Assembly (NCBI GenBank): GCA_900314905.1
Contig: OMXA01000007.1
Location: forward strand, 1-64,000
Origin: an uncultured Erysipelotrichaceae bacterium
Lineage (GTDB): Bacteria > Bacillota_I > Bacilli_A > Erysipelotrichales > Erysipelotrichaceae
Length of the DNA: 64,000 nucleotides
Direction of reading: 5' to 3'
Shown one piece after another: positions 1 to 7,895 of the stretch. The position numbers were made by a program, and so were the translations under genes. Numbering within the stretch: the first letter of the stretch is position 1; each line of letters begins with the position of its first letter. The notes beneath the pieces were generated by a model that had not been told where the DNA came from, searched no databases, and saw nothing but the letters and a program-made list of their open reading frames with translations.

Positions 1-50
1 ATAAAGAGTGATTTTCTACGAATTGCTCTACGAATTTCGTAAGAGTAAAG

Positions 51-76
51 AAAAACCGCATTGTTATGCGGTTTTC
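51..76 (-). terminator. Intrinsic terminator of tRNA-Val
   Basis: A 9-bp perfect stem (AAAACCGCA / TGCGGTTTT) with a 6-nt loop lies just 3' of the tRNA on the minus strand and runs into a T-rich tail there. It reads as the factor-independent terminator of the tRNA transcript. Confidence 0.8.
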
Positions 77-86
77 TGAAACCAAA

Positions 87-162
87 TGGTGAGCGCTAAG
101 GGACTCGAACCCATGACCCCTTCCACGTCAAGGAAGTGCTCTCCCAACTGAGCTAAGCACTC
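87..162 (-). tRNA. tRNA-Val (anticodon GAC)
   Basis: Read on the minus strand, the sequence folds into a standard cloverleaf. It has a 7-bp acceptor stem (GAGTGCT/AGCGCTC), a D-stem GCTC/GAGC, an anticodon stem CTTCC/GGAAG with loop TTGACGT, and a T-arm with TTCGAGT. The anticodon GAC decodes GUC (valine). The 3' CCA is encoded (ACCA at 87-90). A T-tailed hairpin follows directly. Confidence 0.95.
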
Positions 163-283
163 AACTCACGATTGCCTGTTTATATTACCACAATGCAGGA
201 AGAATGGAAATAGGTTTTTTACCCTGTCAGATCCTGGAATGGCAAAATTTCAGAGCTATGCCCACCGATATTTGTGAAATATA

Positions 284-808
284 ATGGAACAAGTTATGAA
301 AACGGATGAACCGCTGTTCCTGAATCAGTCACTGTTCATGAAACTGGGGAAGATCAGACTGAGTGATGGAACAGAGCTTGATGGAGAAGAAACTATCCTT
401 GCCTTTGCGCAATGCTGTAGAGATAAGGGATCTGTCTGGATGGGGATTGATTCTCTTCGCCATGGCATGCAGGAGAAACGTGCTGCTCGTTTTCAGAGAG
501 CACTGGAAGAAAAGCAGCGGATCAGAGTATATTTTGCGATTCATAATCAGCACTATGATAATGAGATCGCGTATACATCAATTCTGGAGAAACTGGTCAA
601 TATGAAGGAACCGGTACAGTGCCCGGATCATGACATGAGACCAGCAGTATTCCGGGATGATGGAAAAGCCTGCCTCTGGCTGAAGCTGAAGGAGATTCAG
701 CCAAGCAAAGAAAAGGCAGAGCACTTCGTGATTGCAAGCACAGGCAGGAATCTGAAATGGACGATATGCAATTCAAGGTTCTTTTTCGGATATATTGAGG
801 AGGGGTGA
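284..808 (+). CDS. Hypothetical protein, 174 aa
   Basis: I do not recognise this family. The product is soluble, mixed-charge and cysteine-containing, with no signal peptide, membrane segment or motif I can name. The reading frame is open over its whole length and ends six bases before the flavoprotein start, which suggests an operon with it. The first ATG overlaps a perfect -10-like hexamer TATAAT (280-285), and no Shine-Dalgarno sequence precedes it. If that hexamer is the promoter, translation more likely starts at the ATG at 296 (170 aa) on an almost leaderless mRNA. The gene is probably real; its function is unknown. Confidence 0.6.
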   Translation: MEQVMKTDEPLFLNQSLFMKLGKIRLSDGTELDGEETILAFAQCCRDKGSVWMGIDSLRHGMQEKRAARFQRALEEKQRIRVYFAIHNQHYDNEIAYTSILEKLVNMKEPVQCPDHDMRPAVFRDDGKACLWLKLKEIQPSKEKAEHFVIASTGRNLKWTICNSRFFFGYIEEG

Positions 809-814
809 ATCAGG

Positions 815-1435
815 ATGAAAGTTCTTTTGGTAAACGGAAGCCCGCATCTGCATGGGTGCACAGATGTAGCATTGTCTGAAGTGGCAATGCGGCTGGAACA
901 GCATGGAATTGAAACAGAAATGCTGTGGCTGGGCAATGAAGCACTGCACGGATGCATTGCGTGCGGAAAGTGCAGTAGGTCAGGAAAGTGCATCTTTGAT
1001 GATGTGGTGAACCGGACTGCAGCGAAAGCAGATGAATATGACGGAATCATAGTCGGCAGCCCGGTATACTACGGGGGCCCTGACGCACAGATCTGTGCGT
1101 TCCTGGACCGGCTGTTCTACAGCGCAGGAAAGAAGTTTGCGCGCAAGCCAGCTGCAGCAGTCGTATCATGCCGAAGAGGCGGAGCGTCAGCTTCGTTTGA
1201 AAGGCTGAATAAATATTTCGAAATGTCGAATATGCCGCTGGTTACTTCCCAGTACTGGAATCAGATTCATGGGAATAATGCCGAAGAAGCAAGACAGGAT
1301 GAAGAAGGTCTGCAGACGATGCGTACGCTTGCAGAGAATATGGCATGGCTCCTGAAGTGCATTGAAGCTGGCAGGAAGGCTGGAGTGGAAGAACCTGTTT
1401 ATGAGCCATTCCATGCGACGAACTTCATCCGGTAA
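815..1435 (+). CDS. Flavodoxin-fold NAD(P)H-dependent FMN reductase / iron-sulfur flavoprotein family
   Basis: The product is a 206-aa flavodoxin-fold oxidoreductase expected to bind FMN and pass electrons from NAD(P)H or ferredoxin to small acceptors. The N-terminus VLLVNGSPH is the phosphate-binding loop of the FMN reductase family. A cysteine-rich segment around residues 47-60 (CIACGKCSRSGKC) is typical of the members that resemble iron-sulfur flavoproteins. The GSPVYYGG segment near residue 86 is the conserved flavin-ring loop. The gene sits between a hypothetical gene and a YdcF-type gene that begins on its stop codon (TAATG). The physiological acceptor cannot be deduced. Confidence 0.85.
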   Translation: MKVLLVNGSPHLHGCTDVALSEVAMRLEQHGIETEMLWLGNEALHGCIACGKCSRSGKCIFDDVVNRTAAKADEYDGIIVGSPVYYGGPDAQICAFLDRLFYSAGKKFARKPAAAVVSCRRGGASASFERLNKYFEMSNMPLVTSQYWNQIHGNNAEEARQDEEGLQTMRTLAENMAWLLKCIEAGRKAGVEEPVYEPFHATNFIR

Positions 1436-2184
1436 TGATTCTTCTTGTTCTTGCACTTCTCTTATCAGTATACGGAACGGTGATTCTGATCGGAGAAAAG
1501 GGGAATCGATTCTGCATTGCATGGTATCTGACCGGAGGGTTCTTTCTGCTGAGCTGGTTTCTTCTGGAAAAGGGAATTCTGCGGGGAGGCCTGCTTGCGG
1601 TATGGGCGTCTGCGGTGTGCGCGTATACGGGAATGCTGATTGCAAACTGTCTGCTGATTATTCATGCATGCATGTATGAGCCTTCTGATGACTGCAGAGA
1701 AGTAATCGTTCTCGGAGCTCGGGTGATGCCGCATGGCGGTCCTTCCAATGCTTTGCGCTCCAGATGCAGAAGCGCTGCTGAGTATCTGAAGGATCATCCT
1801 GCCTGCGGGTGCATTGTTTCCGGAGGAAAAGGCGCAGATGAGCCTTGCTCAGAAGCATCCTGCATGAAGAGAGTGCTGACGCAGATGGGAATTGATCCGA
1901 AGCGGATCAGGATGGAAGACAAGTCCGAAAGCACCATTGAGAATCTCAGTTATTCGAAACAGATGCTGTCTTCAGAAGAGGAGCCGATCGCAATCGTGAC
2001 GAGCAGCTATCACCTGTACAGAAGTCTGAGGATTGCAGAGAAGACTGGGTTGAAGAATGTTTCCGGAATCGGTGCAGAAACGAATATGCTCTATCTCCCT
2101 TCCTCAGTGTATCGGGAATGCCTCTGCATTGCGGCAGAAGTGGTCATTGAAAAGTTCAGATCAGTGAAAATGCGTTATACTTAG
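1435..2184 (+). CDS. YdcF/SanA/ElyC-family membrane protein (DUF218)
   Basis: The 249-aa product has two or three hydrophobic N-terminal segments (about residues 1-75), followed by a cytosolic or extracellular DUF218 domain. Family hallmarks are visible: VIVLGARV near residue 85, VSGGKG near 122, the acidic ES-ST-EN stretch near 160, and IVTSSYHLYRS near 185. Relatives (ElyC, SanA, YdcF) are linked to envelope integrity or possibly bind S-adenosylmethionine, but no general reaction is established. The ATG overlaps the preceding gene's stop by one base, so the two are translationally coupled. Confidence 0.85.
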   Translation: MILLVLALLLSVYGTVILIGEKGNRFCIAWYLTGGFFLLSWFLLEKGILRGGLLAVWASAVCAYTGMLIANCLLIIHACMYEPSDDCREVIVLGARVMPHGGPSNALRSRCRSAAEYLKDHPACGCIVSGGKGADEPCSEASCMKRVLTQMGIDPKRIRMEDKSESTIENLSYSKQMLSSEEEPIAIVTSSYHLYRSLRIAEKTGLKNVSGIGAETNMLYLPSSVYRECLCIAAEVVIEKFRSVKMRYT

Positions 2185-2208
2185 GGACATCAGAAGGAGA
2201 ATCAGACG

Positions 2209-3189
2209 ATGGAGCGCGATGGCAGCTATTATGTTCCGTATGAGGAACGGACAGGCAATGAATCGATTGTGTATTTTACCCGTGATCTTTCTGCTGCGGG
2301 AATGATGAAGGTTTATGACAAGGTTAAGGAAGGAGTCTTCGGAAAGATCGGAGTCAAGCTTCATACCGGTGAGAAACATGGACCGAATATCATTCCGCAT
2401 GGATGGGTAAAAGAGTTCATGGAGAAAGAATGCCCGGATGCAAGCATCGTGGAAACGAATACCTATTATGAAGGAGATCGTTACACGACAGAACTTCACC
2501 GCGAGACACTGAAGGTAAATGGCTGGACGTTCTGCCCGGTGGACATCATGGATGAAGATGGCACTGTGGATCTTCCGGTAAAGGGCGGCAGGTGGTTTGA
2601 TCATATGACGCATGGCAGCCATATGGTGAACTATGATTCCTTGATTATCCTGACCCATTTCAAAGGTCATACGCAGGGTGGCTTCGGCGGCTCGAACAAG
2701 AATATCGGCATCGGCTGCGCAGATGGAAGAATCGGCAAAGCGATGATTCATAAGAAGAATGGCGATCAGTGGGGCGTCAGTCAGGAAGAACTGATGGAGA
2801 AGATCACGGAGTCCACGAAGGCAACCATTGATTATTTCGGAAAGCATATCACGTATGTGAATGTGATGAGAAATATGTCTGTTTCCTGCGATTGCGAGGG
2901 AGTTCAGGCTGCCCCGGTTGTCACTCCGAATGTCGGCATTCTTGCCTCTGTGGATATTCTGGCTGCAGACCAGGCTTCTGTTGATCTCATTCATGCCATG
3001 AAGGGAAGCGACCGTCATGATCTCTGGGAGCGGATGTCTTCCCGCCATGGGTTCCGCCAGCTTTCCTATATGAAAGAGCTTGGGATGGGAAATGATCGGT
3101 ATGTTCTGATCGATCTGGATCATGACGAAGAGCGCATCACACCGGAATATGCAGTGAAGGATGTTGTTCCGTTCAAGCTGATCGGCTGA
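2209..3189 (+). CDS. DUF362 domain-containing protein
   Basis: This 326-aa protein has the DUF362 signatures: GVKLHTGE near residue 47, the THFKGHTQGGFGG segment near 148 and a CDC motif near 226. DUF362 proteins usually come with a C-terminal or adjacent 4Fe-4S ferredoxin domain and have been implicated in redox or radical enzyme systems, but their reaction is unknown. This copy ends without the ferredoxin cysteines, so it is the short form. A Shine-Dalgarno AGAAGGAGA sits about ten bases before the ATG. A strong terminator follows, closing the cluster that began at position 284. Confidence 0.8.
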   Translation: MERDGSYYVPYEERTGNESIVYFTRDLSAAGMMKVYDKVKEGVFGKIGVKLHTGEKHGPNIIPHGWVKEFMEKECPDASIVETNTYYEGDRYTTELHRETLKVNGWTFCPVDIMDEDGTVDLPVKGGRWFDHMTHGSHMVNYDSLIILTHFKGHTQGGFGGSNKNIGIGCADGRIGKAMIHKKNGDQWGVSQEELMEKITESTKATIDYFGKHITYVNVMRNMSVSCDCEGVQAAPVVTPNVGILASVDILAADQASVDLIHAMKGSDRHDLWERMSSRHGFRQLSYMKELGMGNDRYVLIDLDHDEERITPEYAVKDVVPFKLIG

Positions 3190-3214
3190 GCTTTCAAGCG
3201 ATTGTGAAGCGAGG

Positions 3215-3243
3215 AAAGCGGGTCCCTGCGGATCTGCTTTTTT
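3215..3243 (+). terminator. Intrinsic terminator after the DUF362 gene
   Basis: An 11-bp stem (starting AAAGCGGG, ending TCTGCTTT, with G-U pairs) and a CTGC loop are followed by six T residues. It separates the 284-3189 cluster from rpoD. Confidence 0.85.
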
Positions 3244-3256
3244 CACGAAAAAAGTC

Positions 3257-3285
3257 TTTGCAATAAGAAAAAAAACATTTAATAT
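3257..3285 (+). promoter_or_regulatory. Promoter of rpoD
   Basis: TTTGCA (3257-3262) and TAATAT (3280-3285) are separated by exactly 17 bases, a good housekeeping sigma promoter. It lies downstream of the preceding terminator and about 30 bases before the rpoD start. Confidence 0.7.
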
Positions 3286-3317
3286 GTCAGATGCAATATA
3301 GGAGAGTGTTCTGAGGG

Positions 3318-4538
3318 ATGGCTTCAAGCAAGACGAAAAAGACAAAACCGGAAGTAAATCCGATTATCAATATTTACAGAGATCCGAAAAAGAAAGAGCT
3401 CAAGGATCTGGATGAACTGAAAGAAGAGCTTCGCTCGGTTTACCAGAAGGATGGGGAACTCAGACAGAAGGATATCACCGACGCAATTGCGGCGATGAAA
3501 CTGAGCGATGAAGATACTGACCTGCTCTGGAACTGGCTCAATGAAGAAAATCTGATCGGCAGTTCTGAGGAAGACCTGGAAGAAGCAGAAGAAGTCATGG
3601 AAGAAGATGCTGCTTCTTATGACGGGGATGAAGAAAGTGACGAAGACAAAGAGGATGAAGAGGAAACGGAACTGGTTCCGGACTTCAATGGCCTCGAGAA
3701 TGTGCGCTCCAGCGATCCGGTCCGCAGCTATCTGAAGCAGATCGGTCAGATTCCGCTGCTGACGGCAGAACAGGAACTGGATGTTGCCCATCGCATGAAG
3801 CAGGGTGATGAAGAAGCAAAGCAGCTGCTGGTTTCCTCTAATCTGCGTCTGGTTGTTTCCATTGCCAAGAAATATGTCGGCCGCGGCATGCAGTTTCTGG
3901 ATCTGATTCAGGAGGGCAACATCGGTCTGATGAAGGCGGCTGATAAGTTTGACCCGGATAAGGGATTCAAGTTCAGCACGTATGCGACCTGGTGGATCCG
4001 TCAGGCAATCTCACGTGCGATTGCTGATCAGGCAAGAACGATCCGTCTTCCGGTTCATCTGGTTGAAGCAAATGGCAAGGTCGTGCGCATGCAGCGTCAG
4101 CTGGTGCAGGAACTCGGCAGAGATCCGACCCCGGAAGAGATTGCGGCAAGGCTGAAGGATATCACTCCGGAAAAAGTGAAGGAGCTTCAGCTGGTTACTA
4201 TGGATCCGGTTTCGATGGAAACGCCGGTCGGCGACGAGAGCGATGCCCACCTGGGAGATTTCATTGAAGACAAGACCGGGCAGAGGCCGGAAGACTTTGC
4301 CGAAGGACAGCTTCTGAAAGAAGAAATCAACCGGGTTCTAAGTGAACTCACGGAACGGGAAGAGCAGGTCATCCGCCTGCGTTTCGGATTGGATGGATCC
4401 CGCCCGATGACGCTGGAAGAAGTCGGCAGAGAGTTCGGCGTGACGCGTGAACGGGTCCGCCAGATTGAGGCAAAAGCCCTCCGGAAGCTTTCTCATCCGG
4501 TTCGTTCCAGAAGACTCAAGGATTTCATGACAGACTGA
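3318..4538 (+). CDS. rpoD: RNA polymerase primary sigma factor (RpoD/SigA)
   Basis: This 406-aa protein is the housekeeping sigma factor that directs RNA polymerase to -35/-10 promoters. After an acidic, low-complexity region 1.1-like segment (about residues 85-120) come region 1.2 ([11 protein letters not shown]), region 2 with the melting and -10 recognition helix ([13 protein letters not shown] near residue 225), region 3, and region 4 with the -35 helix-turn-helix ([21 protein letters not shown] near 370). Length and domain order fit group 1 sigma factors of Bacillota. It has its own promoter and terminator and no dnaG beside it. Confidence 0.97.
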   Translation: MASSKTKKTKPEVNPIINIYRDPKKKELKDLDELKEELRSVYQKDGELRQKDITDAIAAMKLSDEDTDLLWNWLNEENLIGSSEEDLEEAEEVMEEDAASYDGDEESDEDKEDEEETELVPDFNGLENVRSSDPVRSYLKQIGQIPLLTAEQELDVAHRMKQGDEEAKQLLVSSNLRLVVSIAKKYVGRGMQFLDLIQEGNIGLMKAADKFDPDKGFKFSTYATWWIRQAISRAIADQARTIRLPVHLVEANGKVVRMQRQLVQELGRDPTPEEIAARLKDITPEKVKELQLVTMDPVSMETPVGDESDAHLGDFIEDKTGQRPEDFAEGQLLKEEINRVLSELTEREEQVIRLRFGLDGSRPMTLEEVGREFGVTRERVRQIEAKALRKLSHPVRSRRLKDFMTD

Positions 4539-4560
4539 CAGCGGAAAAACCGCTGTTTTC
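4538..4560 (+). terminator. Intrinsic terminator of rpoD
   Basis: A 7-bp perfect stem ACAGCGG/CCGCTGT with a five-A loop begins at the last base of the rpoD stop codon and is followed by TTTTC. Confidence 0.8.
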
Positions 4561-4619
4561 TGTTTTCACATAATTTCACACGTTTCTGACAATGATCTGC
4601 GGGGATTTCTGGCTATATT

Positions 4620-4730
4620 ATCAATGCAAGTAAAAGGAAGAGCTTGCGCGGAGATATGTTGCTGGAGTCCCCCTTTCACCAGCAATATGTCTGGAAACAG
4701 AAAGCCCGGAACTGTGAGCCGGACTTTTTT
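4620..4730 (+). ncRNA. Unidentified structured RNA with its own terminator
   Basis: Four consecutive foldable elements fill this gap. Stem GCAAG/CTTGC spans 4626-4647. A 12-bp stem lies at 4654-4690 (ATATGTTGCTGG / CCAGCAATATGT, with G-U pairs). A CTG-GAAA-CAG hairpin with a GNRA loop lies at 4691-4700. A T-tailed terminator hairpin occupies 4702-4730. A -10-like TATATT is at 4614-4619. It could be a small RNA or an attenuator for the following gene. It does not match the SRP RNA, 6S or riboswitch consensus sequences that I know. A long open frame through this segment (from 4624) is unlikely to be coding. Confidence 0.45.
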
Positions 4731-4764
4731 CATGAAGCCTGATGTAATTTGCAGTGAAGCACTT

Positions 4765-4770
4765 TATAAT
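4765..4770 (+). promoter_or_regulatory. -10 element immediately before the 4783 gene
   Basis: A perfect TATAAT ends 12 bases before the ATG at 4783, with no good -35 and no Shine-Dalgarno sequence. The predicted transcript would start around 4777, leaving a leader of about six bases. Confidence 0.45.
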
Positions 4771-4782
4771 AATTCAAGTCAT

Positions 4783-5289
4783 ATGAAGAAAGAAGAACTG
4801 ATTCCGTATCTGCAGAGCTTTGTGACCCTTGTCACGGAAGATGGTTCCCGCCATTCCGGGTATATTTCAAACCCTGAGGAAGTGAAGAATGCATCCGATG
4901 ACTCCTTTTCCGTTGCCTTGCTCAATGGCTTCTTCTCTCAGAATATCCAGGCTTCCGAAATTGCTGCGGTGGAGATTCCTTCCCGGCAGGAAACGGTATC
5001 GATTCCGGTTGTGGATCTGAAGAAGGGATATGAAACCGAATCGCTTCTGAAACCGGAAGATTTCCGGAATTATCATGGACCGATTGACCAGGAGCTTTCT
5101 GATCTGTACCTGGAATACATTGAACGTTTTCATAAACACCCGGACGAGCGGGCAGATCTGGACTTTGACCTGATGAACCTGGATGAATTCAAGGAGTGCA
5201 TCCGCAAGTGCCTGAAACAGAATGAGCCGGTCAATGTCGTGATGAATTCGTTCATGCAGGCGTTCTATCACGCATTCCACAAGGAATAA
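4783..5289 (+). CDS. Hypothetical protein, 168 aa
   Basis: I cannot assign a family. The product is acidic and soluble, beginning MKKEELIPYL. It has a beta-rich N-terminal half (a small barrel-like stretch VTLVTEDGSRHSGYIS near residue 13) and a helical, cysteine-containing C-terminal half. I start it at 4783 rather than at an upstream in-frame ATG because the upstream 53 codons cover a structured RNA and terminator, and a TATAAT lies just before this ATG. No ribosome binding site is visible, so translation may be leaderless. The gene stands alone between rpoD and a minus-strand tRNA. Confidence 0.65.
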   Translation: MKKEELIPYLQSFVTLVTEDGSRHSGYISNPEEVKNASDDSFSVALLNGFFSQNIQASEIAAVEIPSRQETVSIPVVDLKKGYETESLLKPEDFRNYHGPIDQELSDLYLEYIERFHKHPDERADLDFDLMNLDEFKECIRKCLKQNEPVNVVMNSFMQAFYHAFHKE

Positions 5290-5446
5290 GATGAAGCGAA
5301 TCTGCCTCGAAGACAGTTTTCTTCTCAATGCATGTTCTGCTATGCACTGCTGGCTGTGCTTCTGCTTTCTGGTCAGGCGCGATCCTGATCTGCCCTTTGC
5401 CTGATGGTGGTCTGATTCCACATCTGGATATTCAGAATTGCATACG

Positions 5447-5478
5447 AAAAAACGAAGAGATCCCGGTCTCTTCGTTTT
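5447..5478 (-). terminator. Terminator of tRNA-Leu (bidirectional)
   Basis: A 10-bp perfect stem AACGAAGAGA/TCTCTTCGTT with a 6-nt loop. On the minus strand it is followed by a T run directly after tRNA-Leu; on the plus strand it could also close the 4783 gene. Confidence 0.8.
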
Positions 5479-5481
5479 CAG

Positions 5482-5561
5482 TGCGCCTAACAGGACTTGA
5501 ACCTGCACGGTTTCCCAAAGGATCCTAAATCCTTCGCGTCTGCCAGTTCCGCCATAGGCGC
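5482..5561 (-). tRNA. tRNA-Leu (anticodon TAG)
   Basis: The minus strand folds as a class II tRNA. It has acceptor GCGCCTA/TAGGCGC, anticodon stem AAGGA/TCCTT with loop TTTAGGA (anticodon TAG, reading CUN leucine codons), an extended variable arm, and T-loop TTCAAGT. The CCA end is not encoded (A-C-T follows the acceptor stem), unlike tRNA-Val in this window. Confidence 0.93.
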
Positions 5562-5597
5562 GTGCCTATAGTTTAACACAACAGGCAGACAGAATGT

Positions 5598-6353
5598 TCA
5601 GCATACGAAATTCAGATAATACGGAAGCTGCTTGCGCCACCATGGCCAGTCATGGGCGACATCCGGTCCCCAGAAATCAACCCAGGCAGGAATATTCTTA
5701 TACTCGAACAGTTCCTTCATCCGGGCACTGTCTTCCTGCATCGGGTGTTCCCAGGCTCCTCTGCCGCAGCATAGAATGATATCCCGATGGCGGTACATCT
5801 CTACATAGGGATGATCATAAGGCATCCCGTTGATGTAATCCACCGGTGAATTGGCATACACCAGATCGTCAAAGTAGTCCGGGAAGAACAGCCTTGCATT
5901 GTAAGCACCGGATAAAGCGATGCACCCGGAGAACAGATCCGGTCTGCGCAGCAGGAAATTCAGCGCATGTGTGCCGCCCATGGAACATCCGGTAGTCAGA
6001 ATCCCCGATGGCTGCCTGCCTCCATTTGCAGAAGCGCTGAGTTCCCGGATGCGGGGAACAAGCTCTTCGGTGATATATCGCACATAGGCTTCCTGAGCCT
6101 CGATACGGGCCCGATTATCCCAGCTTCTGCTGGACCAGCTGTTCTGATCATTGGAATCACAGCAGAACATCTGGATTCTGCCAGCATCGATATATGGGGC
6201 AGCAGCCTCGATCATGCCCTGATTCTCATAATCGAAGAATCTGCCATCCTGACTCGGAAATACCAGAACCGGTTTTCCGGCATGGCCATATACCTTATAT
6301 TCCATCTCTCTTCCGAGATGATTGCTGTACTCCTTGAAATATTCTGTCTTCAT
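5598..6353 (-). CDS. Alpha/beta-hydrolase, putative esterase
   Basis: The 251-aa protein belongs to the esterase D-like alpha/beta-hydrolases. The nucleophile elbow GCSMGG lies near residue 123, the oxyanion region VLVFPSQDGRFFDYEN near residue 29, and the likely catalytic His is in VAHDWPWW near residue 235. No signal peptide is seen, so it is probably cytosolic. Its ATG follows the stop of the upstream ATP-grasp gene directly (TGAATG), meaning the two are made together. The substrate is unknown; a product of the ATP-grasp ligase is a reasonable guess but only inference. Confidence 0.85.
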   Translation of the reverse strand: MKTEYFKEYSNHLGREMEYKVYGHAGKPVLVFPSQDGRFFDYENQGMIEAAAPYIDAGRIQMFCCDSNDQNSWSSRSWDNRARIEAQEAYVRYITEELVPRIRELSASANGGRQPSGILTTGCSMGGTHALNFLLRRPDLFSGCIALSGAYNARLFFPDYFDDLVYANSPVDYINGMPYDHPYVEMYRHRDIILCCGRGAWEHPMQEDSARMKELFEYKNIPAWVDFWGPDVAHDWPWWRKQLPYYLNFVC

Positions 6354-7646
6354 TCAGTCTTTCCGCTTTTTCTGTTTTGTGCTGGCTTTCTCTGCTTCCT
6401 GTTCGCTGACTTTCTCAGCCAGCTCATTTGCCGCTTCATCCGGAGAGACTACATTGCCCTTGCGGAGAAATACATACTTGGCAAACTGATTGACTTCTTC
6501 CATCGTGCGGAAGCGTGCAATATATGCGTCATCGCCCATCGCCGATCCTAAGATCCCTGGCATGCGTTCATGCATGCAGATGGCCTGGCCATACTGACGG
6601 TAAACAGAAGCACTGTCATGCTCGTAGGCAACTGAATCTCTTAGCCCGCAATAGACACAGTAATACGGCCGATCGGTTTTGTAGAGCCCTTCATTGAACA
6701 TCGCCATATTGGCATAGATCCGGTAGACATTGATGTCATTGGCGTAGTCCATCATGTCAGGAGTATACCCTCCGGGCGGCCTCATGTTGACTTCCAGCCC
6801 AACGAGACTGCCCTTCGTTCCAAGTCCTGGTTTATCCTCCGTGAGGCGGAAATATTCAGTATGAAAGAATCTTCCTCTGATTCCGAAGGCATGGATGACT
6901 GCTGTTCCCATCTGATCCAGGTCTTCCGGAATATCCCTGACACTGTAATAGAAACATTCGCCCTTCGTATTCACGATATCCATGATGGCAACCGGGAATA
7001 CATGACTGGTCTTGAAGATGATCTCATTATTCTGATCAGCAATGCCATCAAAACTCACAATATAACCAGGAACATATTCTTCCATGATGTACTGGCAATG
7101 CAGATTCTGGTGATAGAAGTCTTCCAGTTCCTCGTCATTGGAAATCTTCCAGGTCGCATTTGCGCCGACCCCATCATTCGGCTTCACGATAACCGGATAG
7201 CCGACTTGCGAAACGAACTTCTGGCCTTCCTGGATCGTCGTGACGAGATGCCAGCGAGCAGTCGGAACACCCGCCTTCTCATAGAATGCCTTCATGTTGG
7301 ACTTGGTCTTGAAGCGCATGACGGTATCCGATTTATCTCCAGTCGTGATATTGAAGTCTGTGCGAAGTCTCGCGTCCTGTTCCAGCCAGAATTCGTTATT
7401 GGATTCCAGCCAGTCTATCTTGCCATGCTTGTGGGCAAACCATGCCACCGCACGGTACATCTGGTCATAATCCTTCATGGAGCTGACCTGATAATATTCA
7501 TCCATGGATTCCTTCAATTCCGGAGAAAGGGAGTCATAGGGGTCTTCTCCGATGCAGAGGGACGTGCCTCCGATCTGCTTCCATGCTTTAGGAAACTGAT
7601 AGTAGGTTTTCGGGAAGTTCGGAGAAATAAACACGAAGTTTTTCAT
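6354..7646 (-). CDS. ATP-grasp domain protein (carboxylate-amine ligase type)
   Basis: A 430-aa ATP-grasp enzyme, expected to activate a carboxylate as acyl phosphate and join it to an amine or thiol. An N-terminal preATP-grasp domain (FVFISPNFPKTYYQFP) is followed by the ATP-binding lobe (GYPVIVKPNDGVGANAT near residue 155), the EEYVPG clamp near 190, and a metal-binding segment GLEVNMRPPGGYTPD near 285. The tail is Lys/Glu-rich. I start it at 7646 because TACAGGAGG lies at good spacing upstream; a longer frame adds 14 hydrophobic residues without a ribosome site. An extended -10 (TGCTAAAAT, 7667-7675) precedes it. The acceptor substrate is unknown. Confidence 0.85.
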   Translation of the reverse strand: MKNFVFISPNFPKTYYQFPKAWKQIGGTSLCIGEDPYDSLSPELKESMDEYYQVSSMKDYDQMYRAVAWFAHKHGKIDWLESNNEFWLEQDARLRTDFNITTGDKSDTVMRFKTKSNMKAFYEKAGVPTARWHLVTTIQEGQKFVSQVGYPVIVKPNDGVGANATWKISNDEELEDFYHQNLHCQYIMEEYVPGYIVSFDGIADQNNEIIFKTSHVFPVAIMDIVNTKGECFYYSVRDIPEDLDQMGTAVIHAFGIRGRFFHTEYFRLTEDKPGLGTKGSLVGLEVNMRPPGGYTPDMMDYANDINVYRIYANMAMFNEGLYKTDRPYYCVYCGLRDSVAYEHDSASVYRQYGQAICMHERMPGILGSAMGDDAYIARFRTMEEVNQFAKYVFLRKGNVVSPDEAANELAEKVSEQEAEKASTKQKKRKD

Positions 7647-7713
7647 ATCGGCCTCCTGTACGGCAAATTTTAGCACAAATATGAACACCCGATCGATTTT
7701 CTGGAGGACATGA

Positions 7714-7722
7714 TGCTATAAT
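7714..7722 (+). promoter_or_regulatory. Extended -10 promoter of the guanine riboswitch transcript
   Basis: TGC-TATAAT, an extended -10 element, lies about 16 bases before the riboswitch P1 helix. No convincing -35 is seen, as usual for extended -10 promoters. Confidence 0.6.
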
Positions 7723-7737
7723 ACCCGGGTATCCACA

Positions 7738-7860
7738 TATCGTATATGCTTTCGGATTGGCGGGAGTGTCTCTACCCTGCAGCCATAACTGCGGGACTAC
7801 GATTCATAGCAGACCATCTGCACTTCTTCAGGGGATAGGAAGAATGCAGACCGTTTTTCC
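7738..7860 (+). promoter_or_regulatory. Guanine (purine) riboswitch with terminator
   Basis: The aptamer shows P1 ATCGTA/TACGAT (7739-7744 with 7799-7804), P2 CTTTCG/CGGGAG, P3 CTGCAG/CTGCGG, the conserved TCTCTACC core, and GACTA where the C specifies guanine or hypoxanthine rather than adenine. The expression platform is a long terminator stem, TCTGCA-CTTCTTC with GAAGAA-TGCAGA (7817-7850), followed by five T. Guanine binding should therefore switch the downstream permease off. Confidence 0.9.
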
Positions 7861-7895
7861 TCGTTTCTGATATGTGGCCGGAAAGGGGATTTTTT

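Noticed and set aside
2161-3345. A 394-codon open frame on the minus strand
   Set aside because: It is antisense to the DUF362 gene, runs across the rpoD promoter and terminator, has a composition unlike a normal protein (His/Ile/Arg-rich) and no ribosome site. It is a shadow of the plus-strand gene.
4626-4730. SRP RNA, 6S RNA or a known riboswitch after rpoD
   Set aside because: The segment has no SRP helix-8 sequence, no 5'/3' closing stem as in 6S RNA, and no core of the riboswitch classes I could recall, so it is left unassigned.
4624-4782. 53-codon N-terminal extension of the hypothetical gene at 4783
   Set aside because: It would translate through the structured RNA and its terminator, is Cys/Pro-rich without pattern, and the TATAAT at 4765 favours the later start.
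6861-7673. A 270-codon plus-strand open frame
   Set aside because: Lies antisense inside the ATP-grasp gene, whose motifs and ribosome site are clear.
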